Part shown: positions 49,001 through 60,519 of the stretch, in pieces
Layout of the letters: the number at the start of each line of letters is the position of its first letter
Numbering within the stretch: position 1 is the first letter of the stretch
Assembly (NCBI RefSeq): GCF_000499845.2
Contig: NC_023757.2
Span: forward strand, 7,288,118-7,352,117
Source: Phaseolus vulgaris
Lineage: Eukaryota > Streptophyta > Magnoliopsida > Fabales > Fabaceae
DNA length: 64,000 nucleotides
Direction of reading: 5' to 3'
Translations under genes and position numbers: made by a program
Notes under the pieces: generated by a model
What the model was told of the DNA's origin: nothing
Database searches by the model: none
What the model saw: the letters and a program-made list of their open reading frames with translations, nothing else

Positions 49001-50238
49001 ATGTGCAGCCTCTGTCTGTACAATAACAACAAGTTTTCACCAAAGGAAACTTACAAGTCATATTATCATCACGCTTGAGAAGACATAACATAACAGATGG
49101 CACAGATTCAAAATTTCCAATTAAAAAATCCAAACAACAGCTTTACATGAATTGACACAGAAAAATGCTAACAATGCATGTTTTAATATACTCTTTTGAA
49201 TTATTGACTGAAAACGATAATAACTATTTATCACCAAAGGAAACTTACAAGCCATATTATCGTCAAGTCAAGCGAAAGAAGACATATCAGATTACATAGA
49301 TTATAGATTTAAAATTTCCAATCCGCAACAATACATTGAATTGACATGCAAAAAATGCCAACAATACATTCATTTATTTAATTTTGAACACTCTTTTATC
49401 ATTGACCAAATTAAATAGATTAAAAATTACAAAATTTTAAGAGTTTCACTTCTTGTTAATGAATCACTAAACCTTTGTTTAGACTTTACAAGGTGGAACT
49501 CAACCCAGAAGACAAGACCACTAGATAGGAGAACCTTAAAGGACCGACTTCCATAGTAAACCAAAACACCAATTGTTAGGAATTAAGCACAAAAAGAGAA
49601 TCCAACCCAAATACTAATCTATTAGGGCAAAAACATTAAAGCTTAAAAACCAAGTTAAGTATTTCATTCTACTCAAAGTGGAACTCCTAACGGGTGATTT
49701 CATAATTTCAACAAACTCTAGAATAAATAATGTATAACTACTAATTAAAAAGTGTGATAGATATTGCCAGCAGTAGCAGATATACAGAAACAAATTGATA
49801 AATATTCTGAACTATGAAAAAAGGGACATATTTGGGGGAGTTAACGATGAACTAATGAAAGGAAAAAAAAAATGCAGAAAAAGGTTATTCAAAACGATAG
49901 AGAAAAGTAGAATGATTGAAAGTTACCTTGAGGTAGATAACAGCACCCTCTAAAGCGGGGGTGAGTTGAATATTGGCGGTGTTATCAAAGAAGCAAGCCC
50001 CTTTCCACTTAATGGAGGCATTGGAGGGAGTGAGGGAGCCAACGAAATAAGGGAGCAAGTCAACGGCACTGTGGAGGTTGTTGAGAACGGGCCACGAAAT
50101 CTGGCGTGGCAGCACCGGAAGCACGTCGTTCACTCTAAACGGCACCTTCAAACCTTCTCCCACTTCGCAGCCAAGCAACGCTATTACCATCCATGCCGCC
50201 ACCGCGTGACGCAGGCGGCGATGATCAGAGGCAGGCAT
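46055..50238 (-). CDS. Secreted protein with permuted papain-like (YiiX/YaeF-type) signature
   Basis: I assembled seven exons from GT-AG splice sites: 50238-49927, 49015-48875, 48767-48402, 48246-48004, 47468-47376, 46550-46350 and 46267-46055. Lengths are 312, 141, 366, 243, 93, 201 and 213 bp. All six introns are phase 0, and the product is 522 residues. The N-terminus has a likely signal peptide (AVAAWMVIALLGCEVGEG, about 12-29). From about residue 220 the order is SGDFLAV, then TGSFAGHTAV (His250), LWVGESGHE (Glu266) and, much later, STTCVAF (Cys425). His, Glu, then Cys at the end is the circularly permuted order of the PF05708-type papain-like amidases, the reverse of NlpC/P60. Substrate is unknown. 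I recognise this as a conserved plant protein but cannot name it. The fold assignment is my inference. Confidence 0.85.
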
Positions 50239-52199
50239 CGGAGAAAAGAGATTCCGAGATGGAATTGATTTTTGGGAATTATTCCACGGATTTCATGTTA
50301 GGGCTTTTGGGGGTTCGGAATCAGGTGAGGTGAAAAGAGAGAATTTTGGGGTTATCATAATTATCATCATCGTTGGTCATTTTATCTGAAGGTGGGACCC
50401 ATTGGGACACGTGGACAAACAGGGTGTGGCGGTTCAATCACGGTTCACTACATACCTGTATTCCACCCTGTCATGAAAATTAAAACGGAATTGTTCGGTC
50501 AAATTACGGAGCTGTAAGCCAACCACAACAACTCACTCCGTAATTCGATGTGCCGTGGTACAGGGGAAATCAGAGTCTTCACGCACATAAATACCAATAT
50601 TGACTTAAAGTTAGGAAGAAGACAAAAAATGGAACAAATATAACAAACTTTTAGTTCAGTTCAGTTACAACTAGATTCCTTTTTCAGTGAAGGATTTTTA
50701 CTAATCAAGCATTTATTAAATTTATCAATACACACTCAACATTGTTTCACCCAACTATTATTTGTTTGTTTATTGGCTTTTACTAAACTTTCCAAAAATA
50801 GAATAAATTGCAAATACAAGATATGATTGGATCATTATGACTTTTTGTTTGTTTTTGGAAGCTTCTCTTTATACAAAGTTTTTTTTTTTACTTTTTTATT
50901 TAAACTCTTAATGTAATTACTTAGATTATTCTTAAGAGTTTATTTATTTTTCTTTGTATAAATTTGGTCTAATCTTTTATATTTATTTTTATTTTTTTAT
51001 ACTATTTTTCCTATGATAATTCTTGTTGTTTAGCATGAATTTAAAAAAAAAATACGAGATAACTTGCATAATTAACTTTTAAATGTTTAAACACAAATTA
51101 TACAGACTTTGCAAGTACGAAGTTGTTAAAGAAATTTAGCGTGTAAGCCCTGTCCGCTACCCGTTTAAAGGATAAGAAGTATTGTCACCTTATTAATTTC
51201 TTTTGAATCGCATATATTAACACCATGTTAAAGAAAATTTAAACTTTTTAGAAATTTTAATTTTTTATTTCAAATTATTCTTTAGATAAAATAATTTAAG
51301 TTTATTCCATTTTAATTTTTTTATTTAGACTGAGTATTTTAATTATCATCATCTACAAAAATATCATACCCAAAAAATATTTTTTTTCCAACTTTGCAAA
51401 TATAAAAAAATATAATTATTAAAGACTTCAACTGAAAAATATTTATTGATATCTGCAAAAAAAAATTAGCTCCACCAACATTGATTCAAAAAACATGATA
51501 AACATCAATATAGAAATCTCTCTTACCTACTTAAACCAACAATGCTAAGTACAAAATAATGTATATCAACATCAATTAAAAATTTACCTATATAAAAAAA
51601 AAAAAAAACAATCGTATTGATGTTAATAAGAATTTTACTTCTCATCAAATTAGTTAATGGTGAATAAATTGTATTAGAGATAAAAAATTCTTGATGTTGA
51701 TAAATAAAATCTAATTAATGAAAGTTGTAAAATAACATTTGTCTATATTAAAAAAATATTAGGGTGATAAGTCTATATTAAAAAAATATTAGGGGTGATA
51801 ACTCAAAAATAATCAAGTGTCGACATCTGCTAACAAAATTATGTCGAGTCTATGACACCTAACCTCAATCAAGTCAATGATGTTATGGTCGATATTGAGT
51901 CAACGATGTTCCGACTGAAATCAAGTCGAAAAAAAAATATGAATATAAAAGAGATGAATTTAAGAGAGAATAGAGAATGAAGAACTTTCAAATTATAACT
52001 TTTAGGTGAAATTTGAAATTATCTCATTTTAAGTAATAAAATTACTCTTTTAAATTCCTCTTTAAAAAATTATCTATCTAAACAACTTATTTTTTCATAA
52101 AGTATTTCAAATTATTTTAAAAAAAATTAGTCTCTAAAGATTCATCGTTCAAACACAAGATTAATATATGTCCATTAATAGATAAAGATTTATCATCAT
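50239..52199. other. 5' flank of the permuted papain-like gene, then AT-rich intergenic DNA
   Basis: 50239-50600 has more balanced composition and probably contains the 5' UTR and promoter of the minus-strand gene; no clear TATA box was identified. 50600-52199 is AT-rich with no gene. A 27-bp direct duplication (GTCTATATTAAAAAAATATT) occurs at 51743-51790. Confidence 0.4.
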
Positions 52200-53460
52200 T
52201 CTTTTTTTTTAGTTCCAGTGTTTGTTGATATAGAAGTTTAAAGTTTAAATATTAGATTACAAGTTTGAAGATTTGGTATTTGATGCTTTCAACCATAAGT
52301 TTATGATGATAAGTTTATGATGATGCAAGTATTCAAGATATCAATCTGTGTTTGATCTTTAGTTTGAGTTGTGATTTTTAATTTTAATCTTGTTGAAAGT
52401 GTTTTTTCAATTTTTGATCATTTGTTAAGTTGAAAAGCCTTTGAAAGTGTTACAAAGCTCTTTGTGATTTGCAGTTAAGTTTTAATAGATTAAATGTGTT
52501 TTACTATGTTAAAATGGTGTTATATTTGTTAGAAAAGTAAGGAAGAACATTTTAATAGATTAGCATGATGAATTAATATGTTAAAATCACTTAAAACTCA
52601 AAGTTAAATGTTGGCTATATTTTAATTTATTAAAACGAATTTGTATTGATTAAATCACATTATCTCATGTTTTTTTCCTTTTTTTTAATTTGTTAAAATA
52701 ATTCTTTTAATTTCACGAGTAAGTGAAATTAATATATTTAAATGTAATTTTTTTATTTCATTAAAACAAACATATTAAAATTTATATATCTCTCTCCTTT
52801 CAAAATCATTAAACATGAAATCAAAATCATTCTTTCTGAAACCATTTTTACTATTCAAGGAGACTCTTACTTGAGATTACAAAATACTTCTTAGAGCCTT
52901 CTTGCCTTAATATTTGGATCAAATTCTAGGTTTTAAGAAGTTCACATTGTGATCACCTTTGTATTTTCTTCTTAATTGTGCTTGAACTTTCCAGGTGATT
53001 TTGTTCCTTTTTCTGTAATTACTTTGGTCTATTTTGTCTTGACTAGAGTTGTTAAGAGTGTTGCTTGTGATGGGGTTTCACAAGTGGTGGTAGATCTTAT
53101 CTTATTGTGTGTGTATTTTTTTTTTTTTCTTGAGGGGTTCTTGTAAAACTTGAAAATATAGTGGTTTGGTCTAATCAAGGTGAGTAGACAACTAGATTTT
53201 GCTCTTTTTATAGAATGTACCGATATAAATCTTTGTGTATCTTTCTCTTTCTCTCTTATTTTTGTTTACTTCACTTGTTATATTATACTTGTCACATACT
53301 TTGCATCTTGAAATATCTCTTAACTAATCTTTAATTTTGCATTGAATTTGATTTACTGCTATCTTATCAATTAATTCAATAATCATTTGTCATCATATTT
53401 CAGTCATTGTTCAATTCACTCCCCCTCTTGAAATTGATTTTCAATTCACACACACAGATT
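52200..53460 (+). mobile_element. Possible LTR remnant of a SIRE/Maximus-like copia element
   Basis: Noncoding sequence with repeated TTTAATAGATTA and TTAAAATGATTAATTTGTTAAA-type phrases. Then come CACATTGTGATCACCTTTGT, TTCACAAGTGGTGGTAGATC and TTCACTCCCCCTCTTG. I recall this kind of phrase order from long LTRs of legume SIRE/Maximus copia elements. No duplication or paired LTR was found, so this is only a candidate. Confidence 0.3.
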
Positions 53461-53589
53461 GAATGGGGTTGGAATAGTATGTATATGTAGATTGAAACAA
53501 TTCCACTAGTTTGTCACAAAAAAATGGATAAAATAAGTGCACAAAGGATTTAACAAGCATCATCCAAACTCTTTTGACTTGAGTGTGAG

Positions 53590-53785
53590 AAGCATAATAT
53601 GTCTTAAGACGTTGTCATATCTAAGCGAAAGAACGTAAACCAACCATCTTGGTTGGAATGGAAGGCGCCGTTGAAGCAAGAAGCCATGCGATAATCAGTT
53701 CATCTTGTTCAGGATATTGAAGGAAAGTCATAAAGACTGTGCGACTGGATTGATCACCAGAATTTGTGTATTGAGATGGGACATT
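53590..53785 (-). pseudogene. Copia gag relic, downstream half
   Basis: On the minus strand, after the gypsy insertion, the frame reads NVPSQYTNSGDQSS and then FLQYPEQDELIIAWLLAS and KMVGLRSFA before a stop. This resembles the mid-part of copia gag (the typical QDQLIISWLLSS...VG segment). Its upstream half lies on the far side of the gypsy element at 58943-59153. Confidence 0.65.
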
Positions 53786-54482
53786 TGATGGAAGAGGCCC
53801 AAGCACAAGCCCACATGCAAGCCCACCAAAGGGTAGATTTGGGCCAACCATAGAGTTATGGCCAAGAGGATCCAAGAAGACGTTCTTTTACATGTTCAAA
53901 TGCCATAAACTCTAGTGTAGAGTAGACTTTAATTTCTTGTCAAAATTAGCATAAGAACTTTATTTGTAATTTTCTTAGAATTAATTTTGGCACCTAAAAC
54001 ACCAGCCTAGGTAAACTTAGAGTTTCTAAAAAAACCTCTAAATTTACCAAGGCCGGTCTAGAAAGCCCATGGAGGGGGTGAGCATAAAAACTAGACACAC
54101 CCCTCCCCATGTGCTCATTTGTGCACCCATGTGCCATGTGCACCCATGTGCTTCACATTTACATTTCATTTGGCTAGCATTAGGGTTGCATTATGGTCCT
54201 CCTTAGCCTATAAAAGGAGGAGCCTACACCTTGTATTTTCAAGTTTATTGTGAGTAAAGTTATGCTGCCATTTTGTGCCAAGCTTTGCTTCTCCCTAGAA
54301 CTCTAGGCTCTAAACTTCACATCCTTCACCTTTCCTTGGGCTGGCCGAACCTCCCAATGATCATACACATCATGCACCTTCAAGATCAACACCACTCTTA
54401 GGAGGATCTTGCACACACACATCCATTGCTTCCGCACCATCTCTTACATGATTCAAGAAGACCTTCATGAAATTTGCCATCA
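53786..54482 (+). repeat. Gypsy 5' LTR
   Basis: 697 bp, with TG...CA ends. A TATA box (CCTATAAAAGGAGG, TATAAAA at 54209-54215) would drive transcription. A CATGTGCACCCATGTGC-type internal repeat lies upstream of the TATA box at 54109-54155. Confidence 0.95.
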
Positions 54483-56339
54483 TTTGGTATCATGAGCTAT
54501 GGTTCTTCAAGATGAGTTGCTTTTGGTCTTTCATTTTTAGTTCTTCTTTACTTTAATGTTGTTCATCTTATTTTCCATAATTGTCTTGCTATTTTTTACA
54601 TTTTAATTTGTTTGGTGTGCTTTGTGGAAGATCCAACCGAAGCACTCTTGTTCAATTGATCTTGAACAAGTTCTTGTGCAAATTGTGATAGGATTCCATA
54701 CACCTTTGAGTTGTCATTTTCTTTTAGGCTTTTGAGTCTTTTTTGCTTTCATTATTTGGTTCATATTATGCTTTTGAGTCTTTAATTTCTGAATCTTATA
54801 TGTTTTGTCAAGTCATGTTCATCCACATTGTCAACAATTCTTAGTAGTCCTTTATTTGGCTTGATTGTTTCTTGATTTTGGGTATCTTTAATTGCTTTGA
54901 ATCTGCTGTTCTTTGATCTTTTGGTGCCTTTTTAATTTTAGTTTGAGTTCATATTGTGTTTAGATCCTACACAATTCTATTTCACAAATTTCCATTGTGT
55001 CTAAACTTTGGTATCTTGCTGTTTTTTGTTTCCAGTTTTTAGAATCCCCTGTTTCAGATTTTCTGTGCTGACTGTTTTGATCCAGAAAAAATATTTTCAC
55101 TCATAGGAAAATTTTGATTCTCTGGAATTTGCAAGTTTGAAGTGTTATAGAAAGGACAAAAAAAGAATTAGTTCAAAAGAATCAACAGAAAAAAATGATA
55201 AATCTTTTAAAATCAGTGTGCAAATCTGAGGCGCTACAGCTGGCGTAACTGAACACCAAAATTGCAAAATTTATTAAAATAAATTGGTGCATGTGTTTTG
55301 AGTGATTCCAAAGCCAGATTTTAGCTAAGATCCTGAATATCTTGCATATCAAATTTCAGAATCATATCTTAAAAACACAGCTCAGCATAAATTGGGGAAA
55401 AACACGTTTCTGGCCCACAACATTTTCCAGTGGTGTTGTTTTTTTATTTGGTCATCTAATTCTAGTGCCATTCTTAGGAATTCTTTTGTGTGCCTACCTT
55501 TATTTGAGTACCTTTTATTTGCTTGCTTAATATTTCTTGGACCTCTTTCTAGTTGTCATAATCTAACTCCTTTTGGTGGTACTGTTTTATTCAATTAAAT
55601 TGTTTCTTGCTTTTGTTCTTTGACCTCTAATTTGGTGCTGGAATTTATTCTCCCTTGGTGCTTAATTGAATGGAAACTTGACTTGGGTAAGGTCTAGTCT
55701 TTTGATAGGTGCTGGAATTGGAGAATTAAGACCTTCATTCTAAGGGGAAACAAAGCCAAGGCAGAATCAAGCTTTCTTGAAAACACCACAAACACTTGGA
55801 GGGCCAACAAGCAAAGACAACAAGGAAGTGCCATTAGCAAAAAGAGGATCAACAAAGGGAGTTTTCTTAATTTCCTTGCAACTTAGTTTGTGTTAATTAC
55901 CTCTTAATTACATTATTAGACGGTGAGTGTGTCTTCAAGGGCTCCAAGTGTCCAAGAAGCCTCACCTAGGACCGACTAGTGTAGAACTCTTTAATTAGCA
56001 ATTGTTAATTGTTTTTAGTTGCTTTTCTATTGATTAATTAGTAACGCTTTGTATGTGTGATTGTTTTGTTAAGTTTGTGTTAAACCGACTAGCTTTGTTG
56101 ATTAGTAGCTTGCATTGTTTTCTTTCATTGAAAATTTGATTTCTCAACTTAATTGTGTTCTAAGTGGTTTACTAAGAGAAAGTTTTGTGTAAAGACATTG
56201 AGGGATAGTTTTTGGCTAAGGCAAAGGCTTGGTATTTAAGTAGTCCTTTGTGACTCACCTCCCTTACCTGGAAAACTACCTTCTTTGGCTTTCCTAAGTT
56301 TTCTCAAGGTAAAATACTTGTATACACAAAGCTTTAGCC
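54483..56339 (+). other. Gypsy 5' untranslated leader
   Basis: About 1.86 kb between the 5' LTR and the ORF. It begins with the primer-binding-like site (54483-54497) and is T-rich with no long frame. A leader this long is a notable property of the element and may hold remains of an older 5' gag region. Confidence 0.7.
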
Positions 56340-58082
56340 ATGTCTTCTTCTTCTCATTCTACAAAGTCTACTGGAAGTGAATTAAAATCTTTAAAAACTC
56401 TTTTGAAAGAAGTTTCACAAACTGTGCAATCAATTGCTTATAGACAATTGGAGAGTGAGACTAAACTTAATGTTTTGACTAAAGCAAAGAATGAGAAGTC
56501 TCAATTTTCAAAAAAATTACATTCTCATGCATCTAGCTCTAAACATCATGATTATCTTGGGGAAGAAAGTCTTAGGAAAAATGAATATCATCAACAATTC
56601 CCTAGGAGAGCTAGGAAAGAGAGACAAGAAAACCTAACCAAGCATATCTCTCACACTCAAGCTAGAGAAATTCCATGTTTAGAATACCTTGGCAATGATC
56701 AATTAGCATCTCAATGTTTCAATGAAAGATCTATGATCTTAAGGGACAAAGATGAGAATAGTAGCCAAGAAAAAGAAGCTAGTGAGAGTGAAGAAAATGT
56801 AAAAATAGAAAAGCAAGAGAAAACCCTTGGGAAACAAAAGGCGTGGGAGAAGAGTGTTCCTTCCCACAAGGTCATTCAACAAGAAGGAAAAGTTGAAAAT
56901 ACATTTGAAAATATACCTCTTGTTGAACAACCTAGCCTTACCTTTTGTAAAGGAACACTTGCAAGCCTAGAAAAAAAAGAAGAATCCTTAAAAAAGGCTT
57001 GCATAAATAAAAATATAGTAGATTATTTTACATACATGCCAAGATATCACCAAGTGAAGGTCAAGTCATCTATAGGCATCTACAAAGACAATTTTTTATG
57101 TGAAGTAGTGCCTAGAGAAACTTGTCATGTCTTATTGAGACAACCTTTGCAAAGAATTGAAATTTCCATGAACAAAGGTTGTATCAACGAGACTACCTTC
57201 ACACATAAAAGAGAAATTCTTCATGAAGGAGAACTCATGGGTCAAATTAGAGTTGATAAAACTCTAGAGCTTTTAAAAGGAAAATTATTGTCACCCATGA
57301 GAAAAGATGTTCAAAGACATTACCCTAGATACATTCCGTGTTTTAAAAATACATCTAAGGCGATGTCTCATGAACTCTATACTCCTTCACCTTTTGCAAA
57401 TGATCCTTGGGAAGACATAAGCCTAAATTTCATATTAGATCTTCCTAGGACAACAAAAGGTTTTGATTCCATTTTCATGGACATGGATAAACTCTTCCTT
57501 AAAGAAGTGACAAGTCTTCATGATTTCTCTTCAAACTTAGTGTTGGATAGAGCTCCAAAATTTGAAAACCATCATTTGAGGATTCTCTTGGAAAAACTTG
57601 CAACTAAGTTGTCCTTTTCAAATTCTTATCATCCTCAAAAGAATGGTCAAAATAAAATTGAAAACATAGCTCTTGTTACTATGCCTAGAGAAATCATGAA
57701 AGCCAACCACAATTCTTGGGATGAGTATCCTTTTTCTATTGAGCATGCATACAATAGAGTAGTCCACAAGACTACTAATATTTCTACATTTGAAGTTGTA
57801 TGTGAACATAATCCTCTTTCTCTTTTTGCGTTGTTACCACTTCCTAAAGGAATTATGCCTAAGGAACAAGTAACCACTATTGAAAATTTTACAAAGCATG
57901 AAAGGATTAGAGAACACATGCAACCATCAAAAGAGAAATATTGTAAAAAGTTGCCAAAAATAAAAGAAAAACAAAAATGGCAACTTCATAAAATTGATTT
58001 GTATATAACTGCTTCAACTAACTCATTTGCTTTATTTGATAATTCCCCTAGGTGGACGTTTGATCCGGGAGGGCAAGCATAG
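56340..58082 (+). CDS. Gag-like/integrase-like fusion ORF of the gypsy element
   Basis: 580 residues without a stop. The N-terminal third is polar and Lys/Ser/Glu-rich, with a degenerate zinc knuckle at 113-126; spacing fits CX2CX4HX4C, but the second Cys is Tyr and the His is Gln. Residues about 244-275 match the end of the protease region (FLCEVVPRETCHVLLRQP). Residues about 300-500 match gypsy integrase: MGQIRVDKT, DPWEDISLNFILDLPR, SFSNSYHPQKNGQN and AYNRVVHKTT. Reverse transcriptase and RNase H are entirely missing between them. The integrase zinc ligand His and two of three catalytic acidic positions (Asn363 for Asp; Lys at 439 for Glu) are lost, so no integrase activity is expected. 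A TAG cuts the original pol end; related codons continue to about 58220. Confidence 0.8.
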   Translation: MSSSSHSTKSTGSELKSLKTLLKEVSQTVQSIAYRQLESETKLNVLTKAKNEKSQFSKKLHSHASSSKHHDYLGEESLRKNEYHQQFPRRARKERQENLTKHISHTQAREIPCLEYLGNDQLASQCFNERSMILRDKDENSSQEKEASESEENVKIEKQEKTLGKQKAWEKSVPSHKVIQQEGKVENTFENIPLVEQPSLTFCKGTLASLEKKEESLKKACINKNIVDYFTYMPRYHQVKVKSSIGIYKDNFLCEVVPRETCHVLLRQPLQRIEISMNKGCINETTFTHKREILHEGELMGQIRVDKTLELLKGKLLSPMRKDVQRHYPRYIPCFKNTSKAMSHELYTPSPFANDPWEDISLNFILDLPRTTKGFDSIFMDMDKLFLKEVTSLHDFSSNLVLDRAPKFENHHLRILLEKLATKLSFSNSYHPQKNGQNKIENIALVTMPREIMKANHNSWDEYPFSIEHAYNRVVHKTTNISTFEVVCEHNPLSLFALLPLPKGIMPKEQVTTIENFTKHERIREHMQPSKEKYCKKLPKIKEKQKWQLHKIDLYITASTNSFALFDNSPRWTFDPGGQA

Positions 58083-58248
58083 TTGAAGAAGCAAGAGGCT
58101 GCTATCCGAGATCAAATCTCTAGATCTGAGGATAGATCTTCTCAAGGAGAAGGAGATGATGGACACCATCCAGCCACATCCATTCCCCTAGCCATGAAGA
58201 AGAAGAAGCAATGGATTTGAGGACAAATCCTTTTCAAGAGGGAGGGGA

Positions 58249-58942
58249 TGATGGAAGAGGCCCAAGCACAAGCCCACATGCAAGCCCACCGGGTAGATTT
58301 GGGCCAACCATAGAGTTATGGCCAAGAGGATCCAAGAAGACGTTCTTTTACATGTTCAAATGCCATAAACTCTAGTGTAGAGTAGACTTTAATTTCTTGT
58401 CAAAATTAGTATAGGAACTTTATTTGTAATTTTCTTAGAATTAATTTTGGCACCTAAAACACCAACCTAGGTAAACTTAGAGTTTCTAAAAAAACCTCTA
58501 AATTTACCAAGGCCGGTCTAGAAAGCCCATGGAGGGGGTGAGCATAAAAACTAGACACACCCCTCCCCATGTGCTCATTTGTGCACCCATGTGCCATGTG
58601 CACCCATGTGCTTCACATTTACATTTCATTTGGCTAGCATTAGGGTTGCATTATGGTCCTCCTTAGCCTATAAAAGGAGGAGCCTACACCTTGTATTTTC
58701 AAGTTTATTGTGAGTAAAGTTATGCTGCCATTTTGTGCCAAGCTTTGCTTCTCCCTAGAACTCTAGGCTCTAAACTTCACATCCTTCACCTTTCCTTGGG
58801 CTGGCCGAACCTCCCAATGATCATACACATCATGCACCTTCAAGATCAACACCACTCTTAGGAGGATCTTGCACACACACATCCATTGCTTCCGCACCAT
58901 CTCTTACATGATTCAAGAAGACCTTCATGAAATTTGCCATCA
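58249..58942 (+). repeat. Gypsy 3' LTR
   Basis: 694 bp, almost identical to the 5' LTR. By eye it differs by a 3-bp deletion near its position 35 and three substitutions, two of them near 58410 and one near 58464. It follows the polypurine tract and ends AAATTTGCCATCA, then the duplication ACATT. Confidence 0.95.
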
Positions 58943-59153
58943 ACATTCGTGCCTTAAAGAAACTACATCAGATTGAACCATCAATGGTAGCAACGACTTG
59001 TTTCCATAACATTAAGTTGTCATCACCAAGCTTGAGCGAAAGTAGTGTTGTAAAGTCATGAAGGGTGGGAGAAGCCATCGAAGAGCATTGCAGATGAGGC
59101 ATAATGTTAATTGTCAAAGAAGACGAATCAGAGTCATAGGTCATGAAACACAA
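58943..59153 (-). pseudogene. Copia gag relic, upstream half
   Basis: The minus-strand frame contains MASPTLHDFTTLLSLKLGDD followed by NLMLWKQVVATIDGS, the typical N-terminal copia gag segment (LKLDxxNYLLWKxQVxxxI). A stop and a frame change follow before the gypsy insertion at 58942. It continues as the fragment at 53590-53785. Confidence 0.7.
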
Positions 59154-59345
59154 AAAAATAGTTCATGATACAATATTAACGTGAAAGAGAAGAGTCATAT
59201 TTGTGAAAAAATAAAGTTTATTCATTTGTGACTTTAGAGAAAGACAAGTATCTATTATATATAGACATTTTCAAGTGTCTAACACATATAAATAGAGGGT
59301 CTAACATATTACTTTGTTATACTCTGTTAAAAAATAAATAAAAAC
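59154..59345 (-). repeat. Possible copia 5' LTR remnant upstream of the gag relic
   Basis: Read on the minus strand, the sequence before the gag start has a TATA-like TCTATATATAATAGATAC, a CTTTATTTTTTC tail region, and an ATTGTATCATGAAC stretch resembling a tRNA-iMet primer-binding site just before the gag. LTR ends could not be fixed. Confidence 0.4.
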
Positions 59346-60519
59346 AGAGATCATCTAATGTATAACCAGTGTTTATTGTATGTTATGGTTAAAAGTATGA
59401 AAATTTATTCTTTTCTTCCATTAAATTTCTAAAAACTAAGCTTCTACTTGTCATCGTTTTGAATTTTATTTCTTACAAATTTTTAATTCCAACACGTCTA
59501 TAAAACACTAGTATTATTAATACTAAAAAAACAAAGCAGCATTCTTATTATTAATTACTATTGGAAATGCATGGGATTGTGTTTATTTTTTTATAAAAAT
59601 AAGAAAAAATATTATTATAATAATTATTAAAATATAAAAATATTATTAAATTTTAGATTAAAACTCCCTAAAGCGTGTTCATAAAAAGAAGTTATTGAAT
59701 TAAATCAATTTTTTTATTTTTTTATGATTTTATTATCGATATTTTTTTCAAAGAATAAAACTAATAATATACAAAATTGAGTTAAAAAGCAATAAGAAAT
59801 ATAAAAATCTTACAAAATATAAAAAATAAAATAAAATGGCAAAGAATTGTTTCAATAGAAGTAGTTAAGCATAGAATCTCTTTATTAGTGGTACAGATAT
59901 ATGGACTCCAGATAAAAATATTCTTTTGACAGTTTGTTATGTTTTTTTTAACAAATATTTAATCGAAAAAAAAACTGATTAAAGGTTAAAACTTAACCGG
60001 TTTTTATTTTCTTTATAACTAAAACTAAAAAAATACAAATAGTTGCTATATGAACTAAATAAACTATATATCCCATTTTTAATGTATCTTTTCCCTTAAA
60101 ACACGAACAAATAATATTTTTTTTTTTAGATTTTAATTCCCTTTATTGTGTGGTTTTAAACCTTTCGATTTCAAACAATCAAGGATAGATAATATTTAGC
60201 GATTTTTCTTAAAGTTGATAATGCAAATTCTTGACCAAAATTTTTCCTGAAATTCAAAAATATAATAAATGACTCTTTCAAATTACATTGTTATATAAAA
60301 AATATAATATTATAGCATATCTTTGAATTCAACTTTCAGAGTACTGCATCTCTTTATAGTGTTTGAAAAGATGAAGGAATGCTCTCAACTTTTTGTTTTC
60401 TTATTCTACTTCTCTCATAAAGAATGCTTTGATTACTTGTTGTTTTTAAAGTAAGATCCAAAGCTCAAATTATATTCCTATAATACAACAAAACAAAAAA
60501 AAGATATTACAAATCACAG
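59346..60519. other. AT-rich intergenic DNA, nothing recognised
   Basis: Very AT-rich with short homopolymer runs. No frame, repeat end or RNA gene is convincing. Confidence 0.45.

Larger units (their letters stand above)
53786..58942 (+). mobile_element. Complete non-autonomous Ty3/gypsy retrotransposon
   Basis: The 5' LTR (53786-54482, 697 bp) and 3' LTR (58249-58942, 694 bp) both run TGATGGAAGAGGCCC...AAATTTGCCATCA. They differ by one 3-bp indel and about three substitutions by eye. The target duplication is ACATT (53781-53785 and 58943-58947). A primer-binding-like TTTGGTATCATGAGC follows the 5' LTR; it is a near match to the tRNA-iMet site TGGTATCAGAGC. A polypurine tract GAGGGAGGGGA precedes the 3' LTR. 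The only long frame is at 56340-58082 and lacks reverse transcriptase and RNase H. At about 0.4 percent LTR divergence the insertion is recent. It sits in a copia gag relic. Confidence 0.95.
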
